From Exiguobacterium acetylicum (GTDB lineage Bacteria; Bacillota; Bacilli; Exiguobacteriales; Exiguobacteriaceae), in contig NZ_CP081878.1 of assembly GCF_022170825.1 (NCBI RefSeq), positions 2,997,001-3,061,000 on the forward strand: a stretch of DNA of 64,000 nucleotides, given 5' to 3'. Below are positions 51,033-58,999 of this stretch, one piece after another; the first letter of the stretch is position 1, and every line of letters begins with the position of its first letter. Below the pieces are notes generated by a model, which was given only the letters and a program-made list of their open reading frames with translations, did not search any database and had not been told where the DNA came from. The position numbers and the translations under genes were made by a program.

Positions 51033-51367
51033 CCGCCGAAAAAGCCGGAAGACGAGCCTGTTCCGAATCCTTTTGTCTTCGTGTTATAACTCTTCACTTC
51101 TTTTGATTTTGGCGTATATCCTTTTGTTCGCATCGCACTATGCATCAAGGCACGGGATGCGAAATAACTACCACCCCAGTAAAAGTATCCTGCATGCGTC
51201 GACGAGCTATCATCACAGTACCAAACGCCTTCGTCATTATCATACTCATAGTCATCGCAATCTGGATCGTCTGGTCGTTCTGCTCGTGCATCATCCGATC
51301 CGCAACCACTCAATGTCGTTCCAATCAACAGTGTTGCAGCTAATGTCGCTTGTTTCATCCAATTCAC
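51029..51367 (-). CDS. Small lipoprotein paired with the GSP-synthase-like ligase (YgiB/DUF1190-like position)
   Basis: A 112-residue predicted lipoprotein: MNWMKQATLAATLLIGTTLSGCGSD has a lipobox LSGC. The mature part has an Asp/Tyr-rich region with two Cys (DCDDYEYDNDEGVWYCDDSSS), an aromatic patch (GYFYWGGSYFASRA) and a Gly/Ser/Phe tail GTGSSSGFFGG, much like YgiB-type proteins. GTG 51367, eight bases after AAAGGGGA, is preferred to ATG 51358. It overlaps the ligase by four bases; the free C-terminus could be the ligase's substrate (speculation). Confidence 0.72.
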   Translation of the reverse strand: MNWMKQATLAATLLIGTTLSGCGSDDARAERPDDPDCDDYEYDNDEGVWYCDDSSSTHAGYFYWGGSYFASRALMHSAMRTKGYTPKSKEVKSYNTKTKGFGTGSSSGFFGG

Positions 51368-51505
51368 CGTCTCAGTCCCCTTTCCATTTACTCTCGTTAT
51401 GGATAGTATACGCTTTTTTAGAGAGAAAAGTTTCTTTGTTCTGCCGGAACTTTTTTTCCTCAAACGTGGTAATAGTATCTATAGAACAAAAAGGAGGATT
51501 TACGT

Positions 51506-51949
51506 ATGTCACTTGCCTATTATGTTGAAGAAAATGGTGAATTTCATCCGATTTATCAATATGATCGCTATGCAATCGAGCCGGAAGAAATCATCGCCCA
51601 TCAACTTTGCGAATTTCATATCATCGAAGGACATCAATACGAGCTCCGTTCCAATGAGATGACAGGCGAATACGATCAATTGATCGTCGATCATATCAAA
51701 GCATCGCCACGCGCGACGGAAGAACGTATTTATCCACCTCATCAAATTCATATTGAATTCAGGCAGTATCTATCAGACAGTGCCCAGCCACTCTTAAAAA
51801 CATCTACAGTTCCGAACCACGTCCAAGCAATGCGTTTTTTGATAAAGGACAAGATTGAAGTCGAAGGACATGGCGTTTTCGAACGAGATAGCTGTGAAAT
51901 CGATATCGATCGGAATTGTTACGTTGTCTATCTAGCAGATACACTTTAA
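51506..51949 (+). CDS. Hypothetical protein, 147 residues
   Basis: Soluble, acidic, beta-rich by eye, starting MSLAYYVEENGEFHPIYQYD and ending CEIDIDRNCYVVYLADTL. No signal, membrane segment or recognised motif. AAAAAGGAGG precedes the ATG, and codon use looks like the neighbours, so the gene is real. Monocistronic with its own terminator. Confidence 0.65.
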   Translation: MSLAYYVEENGEFHPIYQYDRYAIEPEEIIAHQLCEFHIIEGHQYELRSNEMTGEYDQLIVDHIKASPRATEERIYPPHQIHIEFRQYLSDSAQPLLKTSTVPNHVQAMRFLIKDKIEVEGHGVFERDSCEIDIDRNCYVVYLADTL

Positions 51950-51960
51950 GAAGTAAAATC

Positions 51961-51993
51961 AAGTCTCTTCATTTCCAAGAGACGTTTTTTTTG
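51961..51993 (+). terminator. Intrinsic terminator
   Basis: AAGTCTCTT-N7-AAGAGAC then GT8. Confidence 0.82.
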
Positions 51994-52035
51994 GCATACT
52001 AGAAGGTAAGAACGAATCAATCGAGGTGAACGAAC

Positions 52036-52209
52036 ATGAGTGAACAACCAAAAAAACTATCATTGCAAGAGGCAATGGTCGAACGCTTGAAAGCAAAAAA
52101 ACAAGCGCAAACGAAACGTCCGACTGGCTTACAAGGGACACAAACGAAACAACTGACAAGCCAACAGACGAAAAAAGCAAACAACCAGAAAAAACGGACA
52201 GGCGTCTAA
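52036..52209 (+). CDS. Small basic protein, 57 residues
   Basis: MSEQPKKLSLQEAMVERLKA continues into a Lys/Gln/Thr-rich low-complexity tail ending KKRTGV. TCGAGGTGAACG precedes the ATG. It lies 31 bp upstream of the ABC-F ATPase on the same strand and may be co-transcribed. No family recognised; the highly basic tail could bind RNA or the ribosome (speculation). Confidence 0.65.
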   Translation: MSEQPKKLSLQEAMVERLKAKKQAQTKRPTGLQGTQTKQLTSQQTKKANNQKKRTGV

Positions 52210-52240
52210 ATCACAGGAATTCATGAAATAAGGAGTAATT

Positions 52241-53797
52241 ATGAGTATTTTAACGGTATCTAACTTAAGTCACGGATTCGGTGACCGCGCCATTTTCGAA
52301 AATGTCTCCTTCCGCCTGTTAAAAGGCGAGCACATCGGGCTCGTCGGTGCAAACGGTGAGGGAAAATCGACGTTCATGAACATCATTACGTCGCAACTTG
52401 AACCGGATGATGGAAAAGTAGAATGGGCGAAACATGTACGTGTTGGTTATTTGGATCAGCATGCTGTCCTTGAAAAAGGATTAACGATTCGGGATGCCCT
52501 TAAAGGTGCATTCCAGTACATGTTCGACATCGAACAGGAAATCAATGATCTATACGGTAAAATGGGCGAAGTCGAGCCAGAAGAACTCGAAAAGATGCTC
52601 GAAGAAGTCGGTGTCTTACAAGACATTTTGACGAACAATGACTTCTATACGATTGATGCAAAAGTCGAAGAAATCGCACGTGGTCTTGGTCTGGATGAAA
52701 TCGGGCTCGACCGAGATGTACAAGAACTTAGTGGTGGACAGCGGACGAAAATCTTGCTCGCAAAACTACTTCTCGAAAAACCAGACATTCTCTTACTCGA
52801 TGAGCCGACCAACTATCTCGATGTCCAGCATATCGAATGGTTAAAACGCTACTTGAATGAATATGAGAATGCGTTCATCTTGATCTCGCACGATATTCCA
52901 TTCCTCAATAGCGTCATCAACTTGATTTATCATATGGAAAATCAAGAATTGAATCGTTATGTCGGCGATTACGACAACTTCGTCACGATCCATGAAGCGA
53001 AGAAAAAACAACTCGAGTCTGCTTTCAAGCGTCAACAGCAGGAAATCTCTGAGTTGAAGGACTTCGTTGCCCGGAACAAGGCACGTGTTTCGACACGGAA
53101 CATGGCGATGTCACGTCAGAAGAAACTCGATAAGATGGATGTCATCGAACTCGCGCAAGAACGTCCAAAACCAGAGTTCCACTTCCTCCAAGCACGGACA
53201 CCAAGTAAATTGATGTTCGAAGCAAAAGGTCTCGTCATCGGATACGATGAGCCACTTTCGCGTCCTCTTGATTTGACAATCGAACGTGGACAGAAGATTG
53301 CCTTGCACGGTGCGAACGGAATCGGGAAATCGACGTTGCTGAAAAGTTTGCTCGGTGAAATCCCTGCTGTTTCAGGTGTTGTTGAGCGAGGAGAAAACCT
53401 GCATATCGGGTACTTCGAACAAGAAGTCAAAGAGAAGAACTCGAATACGTGTATCGAAGAAATCTGGAATACGTTCCCGTCTCTGACACAACAACAAGTA
53501 CGCGCTATGCTCGCGAAGTGTGGTCTGATGACAAAACACATCGAATCGAAAATCGAAGTGCTCAGTGGTGGGGAAAAAGCGAAAGTCCGTCTTTGTAAAT
53601 TGATGAATACGGAATCGAACATTCTCGTACTCGATGAGCCGACGAACCACTTGGACGTCGAAGCCAAAGAAGAGTTAAAACGTGCGTTACAAGAGTACAA
53701 AGGAACAGTCCTATTGATCTCACACGAACCAGAATTCTATGAAGCTGTTGCGACAGACTTATGGAACTGTGAATCGTGGACGACAAAAGTATTCTAA
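52241..53797 (+). CDS. ABC-F family ATPase (YkpA/YbiT-like)
   Basis: A 518-residue soluble protein with two ABC ATPase domains and no membrane part. Walker A motifs: GANGEGKST and GANGIGKST; signatures LSGGQRTK and LSGGEKAK; Walker B LLLDEPTNYLD and LVLDEPTNHLD. The linker between (about 235-310) is helical and charged, as in ribosome-acting ABC-F factors that rescue or tune translation. Layout fits YkpA/YbiT rather than the antibiotic-resistance subgroups. TAAGGAG precedes the ATG. Confidence 0.92.
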   Translation: MSILTVSNLSHGFGDRAIFENVSFRLLKGEHIGLVGANGEGKSTFMNIITSQLEPDDGKVEWAKHVRVGYLDQHAVLEKGLTIRDALKGAFQYMFDIEQEINDLYGKMGEVEPEELEKMLEEVGVLQDILTNNDFYTIDAKVEEIARGLGLDEIGLDRDVQELSGGQRTKILLAKLLLEKPDILLLDEPTNYLDVQHIEWLKRYLNEYENAFILISHDIPFLNSVINLIYHMENQELNRYVGDYDNFVTIHEAKKKQLESAFKRQQQEISELKDFVARNKARVSTRNMAMSRQKKLDKMDVIELAQERPKPEFHFLQARTPSKLMFEAKGLVIGYDEPLSRPLDLTIERGQKIALHGANGIGKSTLLKSLLGEIPAVSGVVERGENLHIGYFEQEVKEKNSNTCIEEIWNTFPSLTQQQVRAMLAKCGLMTKHIESKIEVLSGGEKAKVRLCKLMNTESNILVLDEPTNHLDVEAKEELKRALQEYKGTVLLISHEPEFYEAVATDLWNCESWTTKVF

Positions 53798-53810
53798 GCG
53801 ACACTTTACA

Positions 53811-53848
53811 AAAGATGGGATGCCCAGAAGGGTATCCCATCTTTTTAG
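53811..53848 (+). terminator. Intrinsic terminator after ABC-F
   Basis: AAGATGGGATGCCC pairs with GGGTATCCCATCTT, then TTTA. Confidence 0.85.
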
Positions 53849-53929
53849 TTCATACACTTAATCATTGCATGATTGTTCATCTTCACGCACACTAGGACTT
53901 AGAAAATGGTTATGAAGGAGCGTGTTTTT

Positions 53930-54715
53930 TTGGAAACAATCACGAAAAAAGCAACACTGTCCTATCTACATGTTCCAAGTGGCGGTTCGGAACAGTTGAT
54001 TGCCCGCCTTTATTCACCGGAACATACAGAGGATGCACCGCTGGTTGTCCTCTTCCACGGATTTCCCGGGAAACAGTTGAACATGGACTGGGCAGTACAA
54101 CTGCAAAGCATGGGCTATCATGTGCTCGTCACGTCGTATCGTGGAACGATCGGTAGTCCTGGAACATTCCGATTCCAGCATGTTTTGGAAGACGCGACGG
54201 CGACATTACGTTACGTCTGCTCCGAGTCCTTTACCGTCGAACACCGAATCAAGGCAGATCAGATTACCGTTGTCGGTCATAGCATGGGTGGTTTCGCCGG
54301 TCTGCATGCCTTTGCTGAGACGCCGGAAGCTGCACATTATGTCGGAATTTCTCCGTTTAATTTCGGTCTCGTCGGTCAACTCGTCCTCGAACATCCGGAA
54401 TACGACGCTGCACTTCACGGAGTCCTCGAGCGAGGGGCTGCTTTCCTAAATGGTGCTGATGCTGACGCGTTACTCGACGAGTTAAAGCAACATCATGCGA
54501 CATGGAACTTACTGATGCTAAAAGAACGTCTAGCCGATCGCTCGCTGTTACTCATGACGTCAGAGCGGGACGAAACCTCAATCAAAGCGCTCCATCATGA
54601 TTTATTGCTATCCGACAGCCCGTTTGAGGAAGCGATCGTCGACAGTGATCACAATTACATCGAGAACCGAGACGCTGCCTTTAACGAGTGGACAGCCTGG
54701 CTCGCACGACAATGA
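53930..54715 (+). CDS. Alpha/beta hydrolase
   Basis: A 261-residue cytoplasmic hydrolase: LVVLFHGFPGKQLNMDW (oxyanion HGF), nucleophile Ser in VVGHSMGGFAG, acid in LLMTSERDETS and His in DSDHNYIENRD. It starts at TTG 53930 (AAGGAG nine bases upstream), giving METITKKATLSYLHVPSGG. Substrate unknown; resembles serine aminopeptidase/acyl-peptidase-type small hydrolases. Confidence 0.82.
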   Translation: METITKKATLSYLHVPSGGSEQLIARLYSPEHTEDAPLVVLFHGFPGKQLNMDWAVQLQSMGYHVLVTSYRGTIGSPGTFRFQHVLEDATATLRYVCSESFTVEHRIKADQITVVGHSMGGFAGLHAFAETPEAAHYVGISPFNFGLVGQLVLEHPEYDAALHGVLERGAAFLNGADADALLDELKQHHATWNLLMLKERLADRSLLLMTSERDETSIKALHHDLLLSDSPFEEAIVDSDHNYIENRDAAFNEWTAWLARQ

Positions 54716-54752
54716 AAGGAGGGCTCAGCGTACGGCTGAGCCCTCCTTTGCT
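54714..54752. terminator. Intrinsic terminator embedded in the 3' end of the reductase gene
   Basis: Perfect 15-bp arms AAAGGAGGGCTCAGC and GCTGAGCCCTCCTTT. The stop and last codons of the minus-strand ferric-reductase-like gene lie inside the stem; it also ends the plus-strand hydrolase. Confidence 0.85.
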
Positions 54753-55303
54753 GAAGTCCGAGTCCGTGGAACGGGACGGATTCGCATTCGGTATAGGACG
54801 AGCGTGAACATCGTCAATGTCGAGGCGGCATACCAAATCGTTGTAAACAGTGTGCCGGTATCCGTACCGACGAATAGACCATGTGCCGTCATCAATAGCC
54901 AAGCAGGTAAGACGAGCCAGTGTGTCAATTTCCAAAGTGTCTTACCTAACGTCTCTTTCAAAAAATCCGAAGTCACGAGAACGAACCCAAATAAATAGAG
55001 ACTGATTGTTCCTAGCGCATTCCAAAGCGGCTCATAAGAAGCTTGCCCCGGAATCAAGACTTCAAAGATCGTCAGTGGTGCGTATGAATCCACAATGATG
55101 AGGGTCCCATGGAGGACGATTGCCAGTAATCCTGCCCAGCCACTATATAAGTGCACGTGATGTAATCGGGCTTTTTGTTTTTTGAGTGCCGGGTATGAAC
55201 CGAGCAACCCAGCCAGAACAGAAATCGTCATGAAGAAGTGTCCACTTAATCCACTCAACCGAATCATCGTCCAGGTCGAAAATAACCATTTCATCCAGTC
55301 CAT
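54725..55303 (-). CDS. Ferric reductase-like transmembrane protein
   Basis: A 192-residue protein with about five helices and conserved candidate heme histidines (His22, His48/49, His51, His65, His128, His141), matching the ferric-reductase-like transmembrane domain (MsrQ/YedZ type). It should carry electrons across the membrane through b-type heme. The start overlaps apbE by 13 bp. With apbE and an acidic exported protein it forms an operon controlled from a single divergent promoter region. Electron donor and acceptor unknown. Confidence 0.8.
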   Translation of the reverse strand: MDWMKWLFSTWTMIRLSGLSGHFFMTISVLAGLLGSYPALKKQKARLHHVHLYSGWAGLLAIVLHGTLIIVDSYAPLTIFEVLIPGQASYEPLWNALGTISLYLFGFVLVTSDFLKETLGKTLWKLTHWLVLPAWLLMTAHGLFVGTDTGTLFTTIWYAASTLTMFTLVLYRMRIRPVPRTRTSAKEGSAVR

Positions 55304-56181
55304 ATCTCACTCGCTCCTTTCTGTTCACTTCGCCATTCCCCGGCAGTATCCAAAATCAATAATCGTCCTTTTGGAAACCAACGAAACAGCTTTTCTTGAC
55401 GTTCTGTTTCTGTCATCTGAAAGGCAAGCTTCGTCATGACTTCCGCTTCATAAAGTTGCGGGGCAGATGCCGTTACTTGAAGAATCGGGCTTACTGTCGG
55501 GCGCCCTGTTCGCCCATCTAACAAATGATGATGGGTTTGATCCCTCGTCTTCCACGATCGATAGACACGGTTTGATGTCGCGACAGCACCTTGTCGTAAT
55601 TGCATGTCTGCGACGCGTTGTTCCGTCTCTGGGTGCGTGATCATGATATTCCATGGTTCACCATCAGACCAGACAATAACGTCACCTCCCGCTTCAATCA
55701 ATCCGCGGTTCCAGTTTTTTCGCAATCGTTGCGCCGCAATCATCGCAGCCGCGCCTTTTCCGATTCCACCTAAATCGATAAAACCGCCCCCGACTCTCGT
55801 TACGTCACATCCTTCAATAATGAAAGGAGCAATTTCTGGTGGATCGACTTCTTCATACGCGACGGCTTGTGTAAAAGGAAATGATTGACGATAGCCATTG
55901 GCTTGTTGTTGCGCTAATAGGAATGGTGAAAAATAACGTTCCGTTTGTTCGAAGTATCGTGTGGCACGTGCTAACAAACGTGCTAACGGTAAGGACACCG
56001 ATAACGTGTCTCCGATTCGCAAGCGATTCAAGCGACTGACCTCACTTTGATCATCAAAACGTGACCACTGTCGATCCACATAACTGAAAAAACGGACGAG
56101 TTCCTCCCACTCTGTTTCATCAATTGGCTGATCCGTCACGAATCGTACCTGGTTATGCATCGCATACAATTGTCGCTCCAT
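55291..56181 (-). CDS. FAD:protein FMN transferase, ApbE family
   Basis: A 296-residue flavin transferase that attaches FMN to a Ser/Thr of partner redox proteins. Family features: FSYVDRQWSRFDDQSEVSRLNR, DLGGIGKGAAAMIAAQRLR, GLIEAGGDVIVW, and the flavin/metal site HHLLDGRTGRPTVSPILQVTASAP. No signal peptide or lipobox is visible, unlike many ApbE proteins, so it may act inside the cell or be exported unusually. A classic flavinylation target (FMN-binding domain) is not found in the operon. Confidence 0.88.
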   Translation of the reverse strand: MERQLYAMHNQVRFVTDQPIDETEWEELVRFFSYVDRQWSRFDDQSEVSRLNRLRIGDTLSVSLPLARLLARATRYFEQTERYFSPFLLAQQQANGYRQSFPFTQAVAYEEVDPPEIAPFIIEGCDVTRVGGGFIDLGGIGKGAAAMIAAQRLRKNWNRGLIEAGGDVIVWSDGEPWNIMITHPETEQRVADMQLRQGAVATSNRVYRSWKTRDQTHHHLLDGRTGRPTVSPILQVTASAPQLYEAEVMTKLAFQMTETERQEKLFRWFPKGRLLILDTAGEWRSEQKGASEIWTG

Positions 56182-56192
56182 CTTCCTCCTCC

Positions 56193-56498
56193 TTACCTCG
56201 AATGGCTGGACTGACCGTCACTCGATCCACCGGGTTGACTGAAGCCAGACGATTCATCTCCTTGCCATTGATCATCGTCATCTTCGTAGTATCCATCATC
56301 TTCTCCGTACTCGCTTTCATCATCACTATATTGATCTCCTTGAGATGGTAACGTCGTATCGTCTGAATACGTGTCCCCTGTCGAAACAGGTGTCGTCGAG
56401 GAATCATTCGAGCTGACACTTAATTGACCAATCGCCAGTCCAATGAAGACGGAACTGCTGAGCCCGACGAGCCATTTCGCAAATGGTTTTGGTTTCAT
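56193..56498 (-). CDS. Small membrane-anchored acidic protein
   Basis: A 101-residue protein: basic N-terminus and one helix (FAKWLVGLSSSVFIGLAIGQL), then a Ser/Thr/Asp/Tyr-rich acidic tail with runs such as DDGYYEDDDDQW and a GGSSDGQSSHSR end. First gene of the apbE/ferric-reductase operon. The acidic extracytoplasmic tail could bind metal cations or be flavinylated (speculation). GGGAGAGGAAAC precedes ATG 56498; the open frame to 56549 overlaps the promoter. Confidence 0.7.
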   Translation of the reverse strand: MKPKPFAKWLVGLSSSVFIGLAIGQLSVSSNDSSTTPVSTGDTYSDDTTLPSQGDQYSDDESEYGEDDGYYEDDDDQWQGDESSGFSQPGGSSDGQSSHSR

Positions 56499-56526
56499 CT
56501 GTTTCCTCTCCCTTCTTGTTATGTTT

Positions 56527-56559
56527 ACTGTATCGAAAAAAACTGACAACTAACTGACG
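56527..56559 (-). promoter_or_regulatory. Promoter of apbE operon with direct-repeat operator
   Basis: On the minus strand GTCAGTTAGTTGTCAG (two GTCAG units 11 bp apart; 56543-56558), exactly 10 bp, then TACAGT (56527-56532). The same string and spacing occurs at 58446-58477. Typical of OmpR-family activator sites that replace the -35. Confidence 0.75.
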
Positions 56560-56599
56560 GCAACTATGGGATAATGAGAAAAAAAGAGGAGAGATGTTC

Positions 56600-57277
56600 A
56601 TGCGGGTTTTGGTGGCAGAAGATGATCAGCGTCTTGCGAAGATGTTACGACTCCATTTGGAGCGGGCAGGATATCAGGTCGATGTTGCGCAGGATGGAGC
56701 CGAGGCACTCCTTCAATGTCAGACGTATCGCTATGACTTACTCGTTCTCGATTGGATGATGCCTCGCAAGAGCGGAGTCGAAGTCGCCGCTACCTTACGT
56801 CAAGAACAGTTTGAAGGCGGCATCTTGATGCTGACTGCTCGCGATACGGAAATCGATCTCGTCCATGGTCTCGATAGTGGCGCCGATGACTATCTCGTCA
56901 AACCGTTTCAATCAAATGAACTTTTGGCACGACTGCGCGCGCTCAGTCGTCGTCAGCAAAAAGCGTTTGTTTCGACGGTCACTTTTCACGGGCTGGTTCT
57001 CGACATGTCCTCACAAACGATCTCTTACGAGCGACAGCCAATCGATTTAACACGACGTGAATTCGAATTCCTTTCTTTGCTCTTAAGACGCCCTGAACAG
57101 GTGATGAGTCGTGAATTAATCATCGAGGTCGTATGGGGGATTGGTGCTGATATTACCGATAACGCCCTTGATGCGCTTGTTCGACTCGTTCGAAAAAAAA
57201 TAGATGCTGTCGGAGCACCGAATCTGATTCGGACAGTTCGCGGGTTCGGTTATCGTTTAGGTGATCCGCATGCTTGA
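56600..57277 (+). CDS. OmpR-family response regulator
   Basis: A 225-residue regulator: LVAEDDQRL (acidic pair), phosphoacceptor Asp51 in LLVLDWMMPRKSG, MLTARD and YLVKPFQS, then a winged helix (LTRREFEFLSLLLRRPEQVMSRELIIEVVWG; LVRKKIDAVG; RTVRGFGYRL). ATG 56600 fits the AGAGGAG site better than 56594. Diverges from the apbE operon and overlaps its kinase by eight bases. The flanking direct-repeat promoters are its likely targets. Confidence 0.92.
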   Translation: MRVLVAEDDQRLAKMLRLHLERAGYQVDVAQDGAEALLQCQTYRYDLLVLDWMMPRKSGVEVAATLRQEQFEGGILMLTARDTEIDLVHGLDSGADDYLVKPFQSNELLARLRALSRRQQKAFVSTVTFHGLVLDMSSQTISYERQPIDLTRREFEFLSLLLRRPEQVMSRELIIEVVWGIGADITDNALDALVRLVRKKIDAVGAPNLIRTVRGFGYRLGDPHA

Positions 57278-58439
57278 ATCGATTCGAAAACGACTGACGT
57301 TACTATTCAGTGGTTCATTTTTTCTTGTATTGGTCCTCATCCTAGTCGGTGTGTATGTCACGAACGCTCAATTGCTGAATCGAATGGAATTGAATCAATT
57401 AAAGGGAGTGTCAGATCGAGATATCTTTGAACGGATCGAGCACGGAGAAGATCAATTCATCCGAAATCCGATTTACTTTCAGTTACTCGATGATTCAGGA
57501 AATGAACGCTATGCAAGTCTGCCGCCAGACGTCGAGACGAAAACACTGCGCCGTTTTTTAAGGTCGGATGATACGACGAAACAAGTGGAGTGGGATGATC
57601 GACACTTCTTAGTGTATCAACGGAGTACCGAAGAAGGACGACTACTGCTGATGAAGGACATCTCTCCGACCGAAGATACCTTACAGCGATTGATCGCTGT
57701 TCTTGCGGGGATTGCGGTTCTTGCAACAATCATTCTGACATTAATCGGATACGTCCTTGCTGGTCGAGCCGTGGTTCCGGTGCAACAGGCATTCGATCGA
57801 CAACGTCGTTTTACGTCCGATGCTTCACACGAACTACGAACACCACTGACGATCGTTTATAGCGGGATTGAATTACTGGAAGCAGAACCACTTTCGAGTG
57901 AAGGACGCACGATTCTAGAAGATATCAAAGCGGAGACGGCAGGCATGCAGTATCTAGTATCTGATCTATTATTGCTCGCTCGAGAAGGACAATCTTCACC
58001 GAAACAGGAAGTTGATCTCAGTTCGCTCGTCCAGAAGACCGTTGAACGTTTTCAGCACGCCTACTCGGATCGCGTCATTCATACTTCGATTATGCCAAAC
58101 TTACGCATGACAGGTGATGCTCATCAACTGAATCGCTTATTGACGGTCTTTCTTGAAAATGCACTCGTATACAGCGATGATGCCATCGATGTATCGCTTG
58201 AAGAGACAGCGACAGAGCGTCAATTAACGATCCATGATCGTGGAATCGGAATCGATTCCGACCAACAAACCAAAATATTCGAGCGTTTTTACCGAGGTGA
58301 CCATTCACGTCACGGAACGGGGACTGGCCTCGGCTTATCGATTGCCGAGTCCATCGTCGAGCAACATGGCGGTACGATTTCCATTGATTCGACGCTCGGT
58401 GAAGGTACACGCTTCATCATTCATTTCCCAACTCTTTAA
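57270..58439 (+). CDS. Membrane sensor histidine kinase
   Basis: A 389-residue kinase: TM1 about 10-32, extracytoplasmic sensor of about 105 residues, TM2 about 141-164, phosphoacceptor His187 in FTSDASHELRTPLTI, and an ATPase domain (FLENALVYSDD, DRGIGID, GTGTGLGLSIAESIVE). HAMP is short or degenerate. Partner of the adjacent response regulator. The signal could be a redox or metal condition given the apbE/ferric-reductase targets (inference). Confidence 0.9.
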   Translation: MLESIRKRLTLLFSGSFFLVLVLILVGVYVTNAQLLNRMELNQLKGVSDRDIFERIEHGEDQFIRNPIYFQLLDDSGNERYASLPPDVETKTLRRFLRSDDTTKQVEWDDRHFLVYQRSTEEGRLLLMKDISPTEDTLQRLIAVLAGIAVLATIILTLIGYVLAGRAVVPVQQAFDRQRRFTSDASHELRTPLTIVYSGIELLEAEPLSSEGRTILEDIKAETAGMQYLVSDLLLLAREGQSSPKQEVDLSSLVQKTVERFQHAYSDRVIHTSIMPNLRMTGDAHQLNRLLTVFLENALVYSDDAIDVSLEETATERQLTIHDRGIGIDSDQQTKIFERFYRGDHSRHGTGTGLGLSIAESIVEQHGGTISIDSTLGEGTRFIIHFPTL

Positions 58440-58445
58440 ACCTAT

Positions 58446-58477
58446 GTCAGTTAGCTGTCAGATAAGCAGGGTACAGT
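58446..58477 (+). promoter_or_regulatory. Promoter of the DUF2231 gene with the same direct-repeat operator
   Basis: GTCAGTTAGCTGTCAG (58446-58461), 10 bp, TACAGT (58472-58477): same order, spacing and -10 as the apbE-operon promoter at 56527-56559, differing in one operator base. Confidence 0.75.
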
Positions 58478-58518
58478 GAAATTATCCTTTATCATACTTA
58501 TCTAAGGAGGTCTTTGAT

Positions 58519-58932
58519 ATGTTGGGGAACGTACCGCTTCATCCACTTCTTGTCCATGCACCGATCGCACTTTTATTATTCGCAACGTTATTGTTACTCG
58601 TCAGTCTGAAATGGACGCAATTCAAATTGTTCGCCCTCTTTACGCTAGTCGTTGGTCTGATTTCTGGAGTTGCTGCCTATTTGTCTGGAGACGGAGCAGA
58701 AGAGTATGCGGAAGCGAACTTAAGCAGTGTCACCCATGCCGCCATTGAAAATCATGAGCACTTCGCGTTATTCAGCCTTGTTGCTTTTGGCATCTCGCTG
58801 TTATTCCTTTTATTTGGTTACCGCTCGAATAAAAAAATGTTTCTGTTACTCAGTTTCATCGTTGCAATCGTCGGGAGCGCGCTGCTCGCTTACACTGGGC
58901 ATCTTGGTGGTCAGATGGTGTATGCAAAATAA
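58519..58932 (+). CDS. DUF2231 membrane protein
   Basis: A 137-residue protein with four helices. It opens with PLHPLLVHAPIALLLFATLLLL, the DUF2231 motif with two His and Pro, and has further histidines at helix ends (HAAIENHEHFALF; YTGHLGGQMVY). Family members often accompany redox or cytochrome proteins and the His pattern could bind heme (inference). It has its own promoter after the two-component genes. TAAGGAGG precedes the ATG. Confidence 0.85.
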   Translation: MLGNVPLHPLLVHAPIALLLFATLLLLVSLKWTQFKLFALFTLVVGLISGVAAYLSGDGAEEYAEANLSSVTHAAIENHEHFALFSLVAFGISLLFLLFGYRSNKKMFLLLSFIVAIVGSALLAYTGHLGGQMVYAK

Positions 58933-58935
58933 AAC

Positions 58936-58985
58936 AAGAGCCATTCTATTCCTCTGCTTATCAGAGAAATAGAATGGCTCTTTTA
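58936..58985. terminator. Bidirectional intrinsic terminator
   Basis: AAGAGCCATTCTAT pairs with ATAGAATGGCTCTT around an inner CTCTG/CAGAG stem; convergent genes. Confidence 0.9.
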
Positions 58986-58999
58986 TCTTGCGCTTCTAT

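Noticed and set aside
53116-53700. 194-codon minus-strand frame in the ABC-F gene
   Set aside because: Antisense shadow over Walker and signature motifs.
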